DNA of 64,000 nt from contig JAPWJX010000003.1 of assembly GCA_028283855.1 (NCBI GenBank), positions 558,001 through 622,000 on the forward strand. Reading direction: 5' to 3'. A program made the translations under genes and the position numbers. Positions within the stretch are counted from its first letter, which is position 1, and every line of letters begins with the position of its first letter. This document shows, piece by piece, positions 7,496 through 14,765 of the stretch. The notes under the pieces were generated by a model. It searched no databases, was not told the origin of the DNA, and saw nothing but the letters and a program-made list of their open reading frames with translations. This stretch comes from Verrucomicrobium sp. (lineage in GTDB: Bacteria; Verrucomicrobiota; Verrucomicrobiia; Methylacidiphilales; GAS474).

Positions 7496-7885
7496 ATGAT
7501 CAGCCAGGGCTATGTCGCCGTTTTTGCCAAGCCGCTCAACCGCGCGCTCATTTCCGAGTGCGTCGAATCGTGGCTCAACCGCTTCGAGTCCCTGGAGCAG
7601 GTGGCTCCACACACGGGCAGCGGCCCCGGATTCACCCTGGCGGTGAAGAGCCCGGCCGACGTGATGTGGGCGTCCGATGCGCTCCAGTTCCGCGTCCTTC
7701 AACAAGGGGAGTTCACCTGGGTCTATCTGACGCAGGACCGCCGCGCGATGGAGACCAGCGGCATGCCCGACCCCGATTTGACCCTCCCCCTCGACGTTCT
7801 GCTGGAGCTGCCCCACGTCACGGAGATCGTGGGCGACCACGACGAGCAGCGCCTCGACGAGCTGGAGGAGGAGGGGCTCCTCTAA
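7496..7885 (+). CDS. Small acidic protein of unknown function
   Basis: The 129-residue protein (MISQGYVAVFAKPLNRALI) is not recognised. It has an alpha/beta look, a very acidic C-terminal tail (DHDEQRLDELEEEGLL), no signal peptide and no membrane helix. A longer frame from 7460 exists, but the promoter at 7460-7488 argues for the ATG at 7496. Its TAA overlaps the ATG of the following beta-helix gene (TAATG), so the two are likely co-translated. Its position between ankyrin array A and the second beta-helix gene suggests a role in the same accessory system. The function is unknown. Confidence 0.6.
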   Translation: MISQGYVAVFAKPLNRALISECVESWLNRFESLEQVAPHTGSGPGFTLAVKSPADVMWASDALQFRVLQQGEFTWVYLTQDRRAMETSGMPDPDLTLPLDVLLELPHVTEIVGDHDEQRLDELEEEGLL

Positions 7886-8586
7886 TGGATTTCCAGGAGT
7901 TGCGGGACCGGATCATCGAGCGGACGGGCCACGACCAGGCGGGCGAGGAAGCCGTTTGGAAGCGGCACGTCAACGTCATCGACGGACAGGTGCTCCTGGG
8001 CGGCTGGGTGGGGCCCGGCGCGCGGGTCGACGCGGGCGCGTTCCTGGACGAAGAAGCGGCGGTTTTTGGCGAGGGGACGGCGATCGGCCCCGGCACCGCG
8101 CTGGGGGAAGGCGTCCTCGTCGGCCCCGGCGTGGTCACCACGGGTGACGTGCCGATCGAGGGCGGCGCCTATGTCTCCGGCCAGCATCCGCGCGGTGGGG
8201 TCCGGCTGATGGAGGTCCAGCATTCCCGTATTCAGGGGGGCAAGGTCCTGGCCACGGACGTCATCCATTCCCAGGTTTTAAGCGGCGCGTGGGTGGAGGA
8301 TTCCCGCCTGGTCGGCGCCACGGTCGCCGGTCCCGGCACGGTCCTTTTGCAGGCCCGCGTGGAGGGGGGCGAGGTTTCGGGCGGCGCGTGGCTCTCCCGC
8401 TGCCGCGTCGGCCAGGAGGGGCGGATCGACACGCCCGTGGTTCTCCAGGGGGAGACGGTCGAGGATGACCGTTACGCGCGGGAGCGGTTTGAGCCTGTCG
8501 CGGAGGACGAGGCCCCCTTCCGCCGGGCGGAGCAGGTCATGGCCGAGGCCGACCGCGGCCCCGCGCCGACCCGCTGGATCAATTAG
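7885..8586 (+). CDS. Beta-helix (hexapeptide-like) repeat protein, paralogue of the gene at 3342
   Basis: A 233-residue protein with very regular short turns, for example GGWVGPGARVDAGAFLDEEA, GEGTAIGPGTALGEGVLVGP and VAGPGTVLLQARVEGGEVSG. These predict a parallel beta-helix over about residues 35-195. The N-terminal MDFQELRDRIIERTG matches the start of the 3342 gene, and both end with a charged tail after a DDRYA motif, which is a further sign of common origin. It overlaps the upstream gene by one base (TAATG) and the convergent VWA gene by 8 bases. No enzyme motif was identified, and function is unknown. Confidence 0.62.
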   Translation: MDFQELRDRIIERTGHDQAGEEAVWKRHVNVIDGQVLLGGWVGPGARVDAGAFLDEEAAVFGEGTAIGPGTALGEGVLVGPGVVTTGDVPIEGGAYVSGQHPRGGVRLMEVQHSRIQGGKVLATDVIHSQVLSGAWVEDSRLVGATVAGPGTVLLQARVEGGEVSGGAWLSRCRVGQEGRIDTPVVLQGETVEDDRYARERFEPVAEDEAPFRRAEQVMAEADRGPAPTRWIN

Positions 8587-10663
8587 TCCCGGCTTTCGGC
8601 GGCGGCGGCTCGATCCATCCCGCCGCGTTTTTCTGGAATTCCCGCACGGCGTTGGGGTTGACCTCGGCGCCTTCCGTCGCGGCGGCTTCGGGGCTGGGGG
8701 TTGGCGCGGGCGCGGCGGGGGCGGGCGCGCTGGGCGCGGAGCCCTTGGGGATTTGGGCCAGGCGGGCCTCCCAGCCCGCGATTTCCTCGTCGAAGGTGCG
8801 CGCGGCGGCCGGGGGCGAGGCCGATTCCTGTCCGGCCACCCGCGTCAGCGTTTCGTCCGGGGAGCCGGGGGGAAGGGCGCGGTGGTAGTGGAGCTTCATC
8901 TCGGCGGGGGCGGCGGAGCCGCCCGCCGCCCCGCCCAATTCGAAGACGGCGACGACGCCCTGCCCGGGCTGTGTGGGCAGGCCGCTGCCCGCGCGGGGCA
9001 GGCCGTTCTGGAAGCCCAGGAGGCGGTAGGTGCCGCCGGGAGCCAGGGCCAGTTCCAGCTTTAGGTCGCGCAGGGAGGCGGCGGGCGGAGCGGCGACCTC
9101 CCGGTCCAGGGCCAGCTCGATGGCGGAGACGGAGTGGGTGGCGCTGGCGCGGCCCTTGCCGGTGCGGACGAGCTTCCGCGCTTTTTCCCCCAGGACGAAT
9201 TCCCGGCCGACGCCCAGGACGCTCAGGGTGATGCCGTCCTGGGTGTGGCGGGAGACGTAGTCGTAGAGGCCGCCCGCTTCGCCGACGCCCAGGTTCAGGT
9301 CCCCGTCGCTGACGGCGATGACGCGGTTGAGGCCGGGGTTGCCGCTGGCGTCGCGGACGAAGTTGGCCCGCGCGATGTCGTAGGCGATCTGGAGGCTGGC
9401 GCCGGGCCGCCCGGTGGCCACGGCGGCCAGGCGGGAGAAGCCGGCCAAGATTGCCTGCTTGTCCTGCGCCGCCGTGGAGGGGAGGAGGAGCGCGGAGTCC
9501 CCCGCGTAGACGACGAGGGCGACGCGATCGTCCGGCTGGAGCCGGTCCAGGAAGCGGCTGAAGGCCTGGAGGAACATGGGGAGGCGGTCGGGGCCGCCCA
9601 TGGAGATCGAGTCGTCGACGAGGAAGACCAGGTTGGCCGGGGGGCGGCGGGTCTGCGCGGCGTCGACCGGCAGGAGGGCGACGAGGAGGAGGCGCCGGGA
9701 AGGGTCGAGCGGCGATTCCTCTTCCTTGCTCAGGAGGGCCAGGGGGAGCGGCGCGCGTTGGTCGGCCAGGTCGCCGCCGAAGTCGGCCGATTGGAAGCCG
9801 GGGCCGTCCTCGTCGATGCCGCCGTCGGCCGCGGGGGAGGGCGGCGGCGCGGCGGAGGAGGTGCCGAATTCGGGCAGGGAGAAGCCCGGGCCGCCGCCGT
9901 TTTCCGGCGCGGGGCGGAGCGGGCCGGGGGTAAGGCGGCGTTCCTGCGGCCCGGTGTTGGGCAGGGAGGGGGAGATGTTTTCGTCGGAGGCGGCGGGCGT
10001 GGTCTCGCTCGGAAAGGGCGGCGCGGGGCGGGGGGGAGCGGGAGGCGGCGCGGCGGCGCCGGGACCCCCGGCGGCGCGGGGGGGGAAGTGCGGGGGCCGG
10101 GAGGAGGGCGGCCCGCCGGCGGGGGGCCGGGGGGTAAAGGCGGGATGGGGCGGCGGCGCTTGCCGGATGGGCGCGCCGGCGCTGTCTTCGGGTGGGGCGG
10201 CGTCGGGCGGGGTGTCGGGCCGGTCCGGCAGCGGCGGCGCGGGAATCGCGGGCGCGGCGGCGGCGTGGTCGGGGCCGGGGCGGCCCTTTACCAGGGGGGA
10301 AAGGGGCTCCGCCTCTTTCTTCTCCAAATATTCGTAAGCGGCCACGGCCAGCAGGGCGGCCAGGGCGACGCCGCCGCCCCACCACCAGAGGGCGGCCCGG
10401 CGCTTCTTTTCCTCTTTCTTCCGCACGGCGGCCAGCGCGGGGCGGTGCTCCGGGGCGAAGAGGTCGTCTCCCGGCGCGGGCGGCGGGGGCTGGGGCGCGG
10501 ATTTTTGCGCCTGGCGGATCGCCTCCACCTGGTCCTCGATGTGGTCCAGGGCGGCGCGGGCTTCCGGGGAGGCGGCCAGGAGGCCGTCGATCCGGGCTTG
10601 CTGCGCGGGGGGGAGGGTTTCGACGGCGTGGGCCGTCAGGAGGGGGTTGTCCGCCGGTTTCAT
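8579..10663 (-). CDS. Membrane-anchored VWA-domain protein (YfbK-like), possible anti-sigma partner
   Basis: The 694-residue protein begins with a cytoplasmic segment of about 120 residues resembling anti-sigma N termini (LPPAQQARIDGLLAASPEAR). A single membrane helix follows at about 125-145, then a long Pro-rich linker. Around residue 365 a von Willebrand A domain begins with the MIDAS motif DDSISMG (DxSxS). YfbK-type proteins share this VWA plus C-terminal DUF3520-like layout. It overlaps the preceding sigma-like gene by ATGA, so the pair probably works together: the sigma factor may be held at the membrane while the periplasmic VWA domain senses a ligand. That mechanism is inferred from gene order only. 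Confidence 0.75.
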   Translation of the reverse strand: MKPADNPLLTAHAVETLPPAQQARIDGLLAASPEARAALDHIEDQVEAIRQAQKSAPQPPPPAPGDDLFAPEHRPALAAVRKKEEKKRRAALWWWGGGVALAALLAVAAYEYLEKKEAEPLSPLVKGRPGPDHAAAAPAIPAPPLPDRPDTPPDAAPPEDSAGAPIRQAPPPHPAFTPRPPAGGPPSSRPPHFPPRAAGGPGAAAPPPAPPRPAPPFPSETTPAASDENISPSLPNTGPQERRLTPGPLRPAPENGGGPGFSLPEFGTSSAAPPPSPAADGGIDEDGPGFQSADFGGDLADQRAPLPLALLSKEEESPLDPSRRLLLVALLPVDAAQTRRPPANLVFLVDDSISMGGPDRLPMFLQAFSRFLDRLQPDDRVALVVYAGDSALLLPSTAAQDKQAILAGFSRLAAVATGRPGASLQIAYDIARANFVRDASGNPGLNRVIAVSDGDLNLGVGEAGGLYDYVSRHTQDGITLSVLGVGREFVLGEKARKLVRTGKGRASATHSVSAIELALDREVAAPPAASLRDLKLELALAPGGTYRLLGFQNGLPRAGSGLPTQPGQGVVAVFELGGAAGGSAAPAEMKLHYHRALPPGSPDETLTRVAGQESASPPAAARTFDEEIAGWEARLAQIPKGSAPSAPAPAAPAPTPSPEAAATEGAEVNPNAVREFQKNAAGWIEPPPPKAGTN

Positions 10664-11058
10664 CGGGCGGCGGCCGCGGGTTCCGGCTGGGGCTTGTAGG
10701 CGCGGACGGCGGCGTGGAACCGCTCGGCGACTTGTTCCGGCTTCCAGTCGAAGAGGTCGCCGATCTGCTTCAGGGAGAGGCCGTGGCGGAATTTGAGGGC
10801 CAGCAGCTCTTCCTGGTTTGGCTTGGAGGGGGCCTTCGCCGCCTCCCGGGCGAAGCGGAAGAGGGTGGCCGCCGTGTCGGCGGGCGGCTTCAGGAGCGCC
10901 GCGTAGCGGAGGAAGGCGGCGTGGAGCGGGGCGCGGAGCGCGGCGGGGTCCTTGCGGCCTTGGAGGGTCCAAAGGTAGTCCCGCACATCGGCGCCGTGGG
11001 CGTGCCAGGTCTCCCGCAGGGCGGCGATGTCGTCTTCGGTGAGGGCGGAGGAAGCCAT
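10660..11058 (-). CDS. Small sigma70-like (ECF-type) factor
   Basis: The 132-residue protein is short for an ECF factor (usually 160-200). The second half, QEELLALKFRHGLSLKQIGD and FDWKPEQVAERFHAAVRAYK, looks like a sigma region 4 helix-turn-helix. The first half (DVRDYLWTLQGRKDPA) resembles a reduced region 2. The ATG at 11058 is used because the extra N-terminal residues of the longer frame look unrelated. It is the first gene of a two-gene operon with the VWA protein. An alternative is a LuxR/ECF-derived DNA-binding regulator that no longer binds polymerase. Confidence 0.6.
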   Translation of the reverse strand: MASSALTEDDIAALRETWHAHGADVRDYLWTLQGRKDPAALRAPLHAAFLRYAALLKPPADTAATLFRFAREAAKAPSKPNQEELLALKFRHGLSLKQIGDLFDWKPEQVAERFHAAVRAYKPQPEPAAAAR

Positions 11059-11141
11059 ACCGGGAAAGCCAGTTTCGCCCCTTGCCGGGAAAAAGAAAGA
11101 ACCGAGTTGGCGGCCCGGCCGTTTCAAAATAAGTTTTCCGG

Positions 11142-11972
11142 GTGCCCGGCCTTTCCTGGAAGACCTCCCGGCGCGTCCTCTCCTTTGGGACGCGGCCCCT
11201 GGTCATGGGCATCCTCAACGTGACGCCGGACTCCTTTTCCGACGGGGGCCGCTGGCTCGACCCGGAAAAGGCCGCCGCCCGCGCCCTGGAGATGGAGGCG
11301 GAGGGGGCCGACCTGATCGACATCGGTGCCGAGTCGACCCGCCCCGGCGCGGAGCCGGTGCCGGAGGCGGAGGAGTGCCGCCGCCTCTTCCCCGTCCTGG
11401 AGGCTTTGGCCGGAAGGCTCGCCGTCCCCCTCTCCGTCGACACGACGAAGGAGGCGGTCGCCGCCGGGGCGCTGGAGCGCGGGGCGGAGATCGTCAACGA
11501 CGTGGCCGCCCGGCCGGAGCTGCAGGCCCTGGCCGCCCGGACCGGCGCGGGCTACGTCCTCATGCACGCGCGGGGCACGCCGCGGACGATGCAGGCGCTG
11601 GCCGTCTACGGGAACGTGGCGGCGGAGGTCACCGCCTTCCTGCGGGAGGGGCTCGCGGAAGGGGCCCGCCGGGGCCTCGATCCGGCGCAGGTCGCCTGCG
11701 ATCCGGGCTTCGGCTTCGCCAAGACGGCGGAGCACAATTTGGCCCTTTTGCGGAGGCTCGGGGAGGTCGCCGCGGTGGGGCGGCCGGTCCTGGTCGGACT
11801 TTCGCGCAAGTCGTTCCTGAAAAGGATTGCGGGGGAGGCCGCGTTGCCGCTATCCACGGGCGTGGCGGAGGCGTGGGCCGCCTGGCAGGGGGCGCACCTC
11901 TGGCGGACGCACGATGTGCAAGCCGCCCGCGCGAACTCCCTCCTGGTCGAGGCCCTGGCAACCGCTCCCTAG
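11142..11972 (+). CDS. folP: Dihydropteroate synthase
   Basis: The 276-residue enzyme condenses 6-hydroxymethyl-dihydropterin diphosphate with p-aminobenzoate in folate synthesis. The diagnostic motifs are present in order: MGILNVTPDSFSDGG near 22-36, IDIGAESTRPGA near 60-71, SVDTTK, NDVAA, DPGFGFAKTAEHN and GLSRKSF. The start used is a GTG at 11142, and no better ATG lies nearby. It is followed 6 bases later by cdaA, so folP, cdaA, the cdaR-like gene and glmM form one unit, an arrangement known in several bacterial groups. Confidence 0.95.
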   Translation: MPGLSWKTSRRVLSFGTRPLVMGILNVTPDSFSDGGRWLDPEKAAARALEMEAEGADLIDIGAESTRPGAEPVPEAEECRRLFPVLEALAGRLAVPLSVDTTKEAVAAGALERGAEIVNDVAARPELQALAARTGAGYVLMHARGTPRTMQALAVYGNVAAEVTAFLREGLAEGARRGLDPAQVACDPGFGFAKTAEHNLALLRRLGEVAAVGRPVLVGLSRKSFLKRIAGEAALPLSTGVAEAWAAWQGAHLWRTHDVQAARANSLLVEALATAP

Positions 11973-11978
11973 CGTCGC

Positions 11979-12719
11979 ATGAACTGGCCCCACTTCCAAC
12001 CGAGCTGGCTGATCGAGATCCTCATCATCTCGACGGCCATCTATTACATTTGGAAGCTCTTCCACGGCACGCGCGGCGCGCGGGTCCTCACCGGGCTGAC
12101 CATCCTTTTGGTCACCCTGATCGCCGTCTCCCACTTCCTCCACCTTTCCGTGGTGAGCCGGATCCTTGACCTCTTCTCTCCCTCCTTCTTCATCGGCGTC
12201 GTCGTCCTTTTCCAGCCGGAGCTGCGGCAGATCCTGGCCGAGCTGGGCACCCGCCCCGTCCTCTCCGGCACCCGCCAGCAGAGCGAGGTGATCGAGCACA
12301 TCGTCAACGCGCTGGAGATCCTCCAGCGGGAGCGCCTGGGCGCGCTCATCGCCATCGAGGGGGACGACGTCTTCGCCCCCGGCCGCTCCACCGGCACCGA
12401 GCTGCGCTCCGCCGTGAGCGCCGACCTCCTGGCCACCCTCTTCTACCCGAAGACCCCGCTGCACGACGGTGGCGTCATCATCCGCGGGAGCGAGGTGGTC
12501 GTCGCGGCGGCCATCTTCCCCCTCACGCAGAAGGAGCACCTCGACCGCGCCCTGGGCCTGCGCCACCGCGCCGCCCTGGGCCTTTCGGAAGAGACCGACG
12601 CCGTCGTCGTCGTCCTCTCGGAGGAGACCGGCACCATCGCCCTGGCCCACCGGGGCAACCTGATCCGCCCGCTCTCCCCCGACGGCCTCCGCGCCGAGCT
12701 GACCCGCATCCTCCTGTAG
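11979..12719 (+). CDS. cdaA: Diadenylate cyclase CdaA
   Basis: The 246-residue protein has three N-terminal membrane helices (about residues 10-85) and a DisA_N/DAC catalytic domain (about 100-230). It makes cyclic di-AMP from two ATP molecules at the membrane. The DAC motifs are LHDGGVII near 165 (canonical DGA is here DGG) and GLRHRAALGLSEETDAVV, which holds the RHR triad. Next to it lie a cdaR-like gene and glmM, the well-known partners that regulate CdaA. The A-to-G change in the DGA motif deserves notice, but the surrounding active site looks intact. Confidence 0.94.
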   Translation: MNWPHFQPSWLIEILIISTAIYYIWKLFHGTRGARVLTGLTILLVTLIAVSHFLHLSVVSRILDLFSPSFFIGVVVLFQPELRQILAELGTRPVLSGTRQQSEVIEHIVNALEILQRERLGALIAIEGDDVFAPGRSTGTELRSAVSADLLATLFYPKTPLHDGGVIIRGSEVVVAAAIFPLTQKEHLDRALGLRHRAALGLSEETDAVVVVLSEETGTIALAHRGNLIRPLSPDGLRAELTRILL

Positions 12720-12723
12720 CGCC

Positions 12724-12945
12724 ATGCCTTCCCTTCACCATCTCCTCTTCACGAACTGGCGGCAAAAGCTGATCTCCCTCATCCTGGGCATCCTCATCTG
12801 GGCCTTCGTGAAGGAGTCGATCGACCCCGGCACCTTCGACCAGATCCTCTCCGGCACCGTGGTGAAGCCGGAGGACGTCACCCCGCTTCCCGCGGCGGGC
12901 CCCGCCGCGGCCCCGGCGCCCCACGTCCCCGCCGCCACGCCATGA
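12724..12945 (+). CDS. Short CdaR/YbbR-like membrane peptide
   Basis: The 73-residue protein sits where cdaR lies in other cdaA-glmM operons. Its start, LFTNWRQKLISLILGILIWA, matches the N-terminal membrane anchor of YbbR proteins. The repeated extracytoplasmic YbbR domains are missing; the frame ends after a Pro/Ala-rich stretch, overlapping the glmM ATG. There is no downstream remnant of YbbR domains in another frame, because glmM starts at once. It is therefore a naturally shortened form and not a frameshift product. It may regulate CdaA through the membrane helix alone. Confidence 0.7.
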   Translation: MPSLHHLLFTNWRQKLISLILGILIWAFVKESIDPGTFDQILSGTVVKPEDVTPLPAAGPAAAPAPHVPAATP

Positions 12946-14294
12946 AACTCTTCGGGACCGACGGGATCCGGGGGCGCGCCAACCACTACCCGATCACGCC
13001 GGAGGTGGCCTGCCGCCTCGGCGTCCTGGTGGGGGAACTCTTTCCCGGCCCGGAGGGGCGCGCGCGCGTCCTCATCGGGCGGGACACCCGCCTCTCCGGC
13101 CCCATGCTGGAGGCGGCGCTGGCCGCCGGGCTCCTCTCCGCCGGGGCGGAGGTGATCCCGCTGGGCGTCGTGCCGACGCCCGCCGTCGCCACCCTCGCCC
13201 GCTCCCTCTCCGCCACGGCAGGGATCGTCCTCTCCGCCTCCCACAACCCGTACGAGGACAACGGGATCAAGATCTTCCAGGCCAGCGGCTACAAGTGCGA
13301 CGACGCGCTGGAAGCCCGCATCGAGGCCGCGCTCCTTTCTCCCGAGCCGCCCGCCGCGCCCCGGCCGGACGGGGCCGCCCTGGGCCGGGTCAATCCGCGC
13401 GGCGACGCGGCCGACCTCTACGTGAAAGCGGTGCTGGCCTCCTGGCCCGCCGGGCTCTCCCTGGCCGGGACGCGCATCGTCGTCGACGCGGCCAACGGGG
13501 CCGCCTTCCAGACCACGCCCGCCGCGCTCCGCGCCCTCGGCGCGGAAGTCCTCGTCTTTCATGACCGCCCGGACGGGGTGAACATCAACGCCGGCTGCGG
13601 CAGCACCCACCCGGAGGTCGTCGAGGCCCTGGTGCGGGAGCACAAGGCCGACTTCGGCCTCTCCCATGACGGCGACGCCGACCGCCTCATCGCCTGCGAC
13701 GAGACGGGCGCCGCTCTGGACGGGGACGAGGTGCTGGCGGTCGTCGGCCTTCACCTGCTCCGCGCGGGGGCGCTGGACGGCGGCGGGATCGCCGCCACCG
13801 TCATGAGCAACCTGGCGCTCGACGAGCTGTTCGCCGCCCACGGGGCGGCGGTCCACCGCAGCGCGGTGGGCGACCGCGCGGTGCTCGAGCTCATGCGGGA
13901 GAAGGGCCTGGTCCTGGGCGGCGAGCCCTCCGGCCACATGATCTGCGCGGCCCACGCCACCACCGGGGACGGCCTCCTCTCCGCCCTCCAGCTCCTGCGC
14001 GTCATGCGGGAGACGGGCAAGCCCCTGAGCGCGCTGCGCGCCGTGCTGAAAAAATATCCGCAGCTCCTGGTCAACGTGAAGGTGCGGGAGCGCGTCCCCT
14101 TCTCCGACCTGCCGGAGGTCGGCGCCGCCCTGGCCGCCGTGGAGGCGGAGATGGGCGCGCAGGGCCGCGCGTTCCTGCGCTACTCCGGCACGGAGCCGAA
14201 GGTGCGCCTCCTGCTGGAGGCGAAGGAAGGGGAGCGGCTGCCCGTCCTGGCGGAAAAGATCCTGGGGCCGCTTAAGAAGGCCATCGGCGCCTAG
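12942..14294 (+). CDS. glmM: Phosphoglucosamine mutase
   Basis: The 450-residue enzyme interconverts glucosamine-6-phosphate and glucosamine-1-phosphate, feeding UDP-GlcNAc for peptidoglycan and lipopolysaccharide. It begins with the family hallmark MKLFGTDGIRGRAN. The active-site serine lies in SASHNPYEDNGIK near residue 102, the Mg-binding loop DGDADR follows near 243, and the phosphate-binding RYSGTEPKVRLL lies near 406. It overlaps the cdaR-like gene by ATGA. GlmM is known to bind and inhibit CdaA in other bacteria, consistent with co-transcription. Confidence 0.96.
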   Translation: MKLFGTDGIRGRANHYPITPEVACRLGVLVGELFPGPEGRARVLIGRDTRLSGPMLEAALAAGLLSAGAEVIPLGVVPTPAVATLARSLSATAGIVLSASHNPYEDNGIKIFQASGYKCDDALEARIEAALLSPEPPAAPRPDGAALGRVNPRGDAADLYVKAVLASWPAGLSLAGTRIVVDAANGAAFQTTPAALRALGAEVLVFHDRPDGVNINAGCGSTHPEVVEALVREHKADFGLSHDGDADRLIACDETGAALDGDEVLAVVGLHLLRAGALDGGGIAATVMSNLALDELFAAHGAAVHRSAVGDRAVLELMREKGLVLGGEPSGHMICAAHATTGDGLLSALQLLRVMRETGKPLSALRAVLKKYPQLLVNVKVRERVPFSDLPEVGAALAAVEAEMGAQGRAFLRYSGTEPKVRLLLEAKEGERLPVLAEKILGPLKKAIGA

Positions 14295-14311
14295 GCCTTA
14301 GGCTTAAGGCC
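14294..14311. terminator. Possible short hairpin between glmM and the receiver gene
   Basis: GGCCTTA, a 4-base loop and TAAGGCC form a 7-base stem at the junction of two convergent genes, followed by GGTTCTTTT on the plus strand. The stem is small and overlaps both stop codons, so terminator activity is only possible. Confidence 0.35.
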
Positions 14312-14687
14312 GGTTCTTTTCCAAAACCGCCGCCAACTCCTGCGGGCGGAACGGCTTGGCCAAGACGTCGGCGAAGCCCTCCCGCAGCAGTTGGGCGTTG
14401 AGCGTCTCCTCGCAGAAGCCGCTGCAGGCGATGAGGCGGAGCGCCGCGTCGAGCTCCTTGAGCTTCGGGACGATTTCCCGGCCCCCCAGCCCCCCTTCGA
14501 TCGTCAGGTCCAGGAGGGCGAGCTGGAAGGGTTCCCCCTGGTCCCGGTGCGCGCGGCAGGCGTCGAGCGCCGCGCCGCCGTGCCGGGCCAGGACGGCGAC
14601 GTAGCCGAGCGCGCCGAGCATGGCCACCTGGATTTCCCCGATCGCCGGGTCGTCCTCCAGGATGAGGACCTTGAGGGAGGAGGCCAT
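14304..14687 (-). CDS. Stand-alone response regulator receiver domain
   Basis: The 127-residue protein is a single CheY-like receiver with no output domain. The acidic pair lies in VLILEDDPAIG, the phospho-accepting Asp in LALLDLTIEGG near residue 55, the conserved hydroxyl position in LIACSGF and the Lys in VLAKPF near 108. Such proteins act as phosphorelay shuttles or bind a partner when phosphorylated. No histidine kinase is visible nearby. The ATG at 14687 (MASSLKVLIL) is preferred over a longer frame because it matches the domain start. Confidence 0.88.
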   Translation of the reverse strand: MASSLKVLILEDDPAIGEIQVAMLGALGYVAVLARHGGAALDACRAHRDQGEPFQLALLDLTIEGGLGGREIVPKLKELDAALRLIACSGFCEETLNAQLLREGFADVLAKPFRPQELAAVLEKNRP

Positions 14688-14765
14688 TTTCCCAGTCTCG
14701 CGCAGCTCCCGTGCCAAATAAAGCTTTTCCCGGGAGGCCTCCCTCTCCTAAATCAAGGAAGCCTC

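Noticed and set aside
9134-10699. A 521-residue plus-strand open frame rich in Gly and Arg
   Set aside because: It is antisense to the VWA protein; composition reflects the reversed Pro-rich linker.
12724-12945. Frameshift in cdaR
   Set aside because: glmM begins directly at the end of the short frame, so no lost domain is hidden downstream.
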